Source: FW021-bin31 sp964558275 (GTDB lineage Bacteria; Bacteroidota; Bacteroidia; Chitinophagales; Chitinophagaceae). From it: 6,159 bases of DNA. The notes under the pieces were generated by a model. It was not told where the DNA came from. It did not search any database and saw only the letters and a list, made by a program, of their open reading frames with translations. The position numbers and the translations under genes were made by a program. Location of the stretch: positions 1-6,159 of the forward strand of contig CAZLDH010000150.1 in assembly GCA_964558275.1 (NCBI GenBank), given 5' to 3'. Within the stretch, counting starts at the first letter, position 1. Each line of letters begins with the position of its first letter. This document shows positions 5,896-6,159 of this stretch, piece after piece.

Positions 5896-6054
5896 AAATT
5901 TATACTGTAAGGGTTCTGGTTTTCCTATACCTTCAAAAGGATGTTTTTTAATATCCTCAATAAGACCGGATATCCTATTTAAATTTGCTTATTTACCTGA
6001 TTTCTTCCAAAATTTGATGTCTTTCTTCGCCTTAGGAGCATAGATTACTTCCAT
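5896..6054 (-). pseudogene. Decayed Txe/YoeB-type toxin, nonsense codon and lost C-terminus
   Basis: Minus-strand translation from ATG at 6054-6052 gives MEVIYAPKAKKDIKFWKKSG (1-20), Lys21, then an in-frame TAA (5991-5989). After the TAA, the same frame resumes with ANLNRISGLIEDIKKHPFEG (23-42) and IGKPEPLQYKF (43-53). This matches the N-terminal two thirds of Txe/YoeB mRNA endoribonucleases, including the diagnostic PFEGxGKPEPL with the active-site Glu (Glu47 here, Glu46 in E. coli YoeB). The TAA sits where CAA or AAA would be expected (GNKQA-like motif). The remaining segment (SGxWSRRI...HRLVY...CRYHY), which carries the catalytic Arg and His, is absent: homology ends at about 5896 and the frame then enters the antisense of the DUF4197 gene, whose stop is at 5887-5889. 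The product cannot be an active toxin. Family identification is from memory but rests on a long, distinctive motif in the correct order and next to an antitoxin remnant. Confidence 0.85.
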
Positions 6055-6159
6055 AAATCTTCGGTCTTATTTGATGTATTTTCAAAAGGAATTTTCATGG
6101 CTTAAAAAATCACTTTTAAAGCTTCAAGTTGTTCCTTATTTTTTGGATGAATAGTGATA
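6045..6159 (-). pseudogene. Decayed antitoxin remnant of the Txe/YoeB pair, 5' end outside window
   Basis: The minus strand from the right edge reads ITIHPKNKEQLEALKVIF, an in-frame TAA (6104-6102), then AMKIPFENTSNKTEDLWK and TAA (6047-6045). This resembles the small antitoxins (DUF2683-like, from memory) that precede Txe/YoeB toxins in Bacteroidota: an IxxKNKEQLxALKA(xx)KALKIxFE start and a xxEDLWK end. The internal TAA sits where a lysine codon (AAA) is expected (KVIFKAMK). Between PFE and EDLWK only five residues remain, where intact relatives have, as I recall, a further 25-30 residues that wrap the toxin, so an in-frame deletion is also likely. The antitoxin end overlaps the toxin ATG (6054-6052) by 10 nt, the normal coupled arrangement, which supports both identifications. 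Confidence 0.75.

Noticed and set aside
5930..5949. Possible intrinsic terminator for the accD operon: CCTT-CAA-AAGG followed by six T
   Set aside because: The stem is only 4 bp, and the sequence is explained as codons of the toxin remnant (PFEG region); too weak to call.
5959..6071. 10-bp inverted repeat AATAAGACCG (5959-5968) and CGGTCTTATT (6062-6071)
   Set aside because: Both arms lie inside recognisable toxin and antitoxin codons, with 93 bp between them; no target duplication or element boundary fits.
5932..6090. Direct repeat TTCAAAAGGA (5932-5941 and 6081-6090)
   Set aside because: Both copies encode Pro-Phe-Glu on the minus strand, in the toxin and the antitoxin; a coincidence of coding, not a mobile-element repeat.
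5896..6159. Reading the two in-frame TAA codons as recoding or an alternative genetic code
   Set aside because: TAA ends several intact genes in this window, and the toxin also lacks its catalytic C-terminus, so decay is the simpler explanation.

Overview
The window looks like a chromosomal segment from a member of the phylum Bacteroidota. The sequence is AT-rich. Most starts lack a Shine-Dalgarno sequence and sit behind A/T-rich leaders. Upstream regions fit the Bacteroidota pattern of a -33 TTG and a -7 TAnnTTTG box, with the same 19-nt spacing before three genes and a fourth imperfect case. Several protein families (a FecR-like domain, a 'GNW...YVHxLQN' small protein, a DUF2683-like/Txe toxin-antitoxin pair) also fit that phylum. 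The genus cannot be fixed from the sequence; Chitinophagales or Sphingobacteriales would be a guess.

Layout, left to right. Positions 1-704 (minus) hold the N-terminal 234 residues of an NAD-type short-chain dehydrogenase that continues beyond the left edge. A divergent promoter region (705-871) separates it from a stand-alone FAD/NAD(P)H oxidoreductase of the ferredoxin-NADP reductase fold (872-1588, plus). That gene ends 9 bp from a convergent small protein of unknown function (1598-1993, minus). A second divergent region (1994-2121) leads to a class I (FbaB/DhnA-type) fructose-bisphosphate aldolase (2122-3177), which is closed by a strong intrinsic terminator (3193-3231).

The next four genes are tightly spaced (gaps of 14, 4 and 13 bp) and probably form one operon: accD (acetyl-CoA carboxylase carboxyltransferase beta), smpB (trans-translation), a lipoprotein with a FecR-like domain, and a DUF4197 lipoprotein. 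Fatty-acid initiation and ribosome rescue are thus linked in transcription to two uncharacterised envelope proteins. smpB has a textbook Shine-Dalgarno sequence, which is unusual here.

The last 270 bp look like non-coding spacer, but read on the minus strand they are the remains of a Txe/YoeB-type toxin-antitoxin module. Antitoxin and toxin each carry an in-frame TAA, and the toxin lacks its catalytic C-terminus, with homology ending a few bases from the DUF4197 stop codon. This decayed module is the most notable unadvertised structure in the window. I found no CRISPR array, tRNA, rRNA, insertion sequence, or convincing undescribed multi-gene system; most of the window is ordinary core genome.
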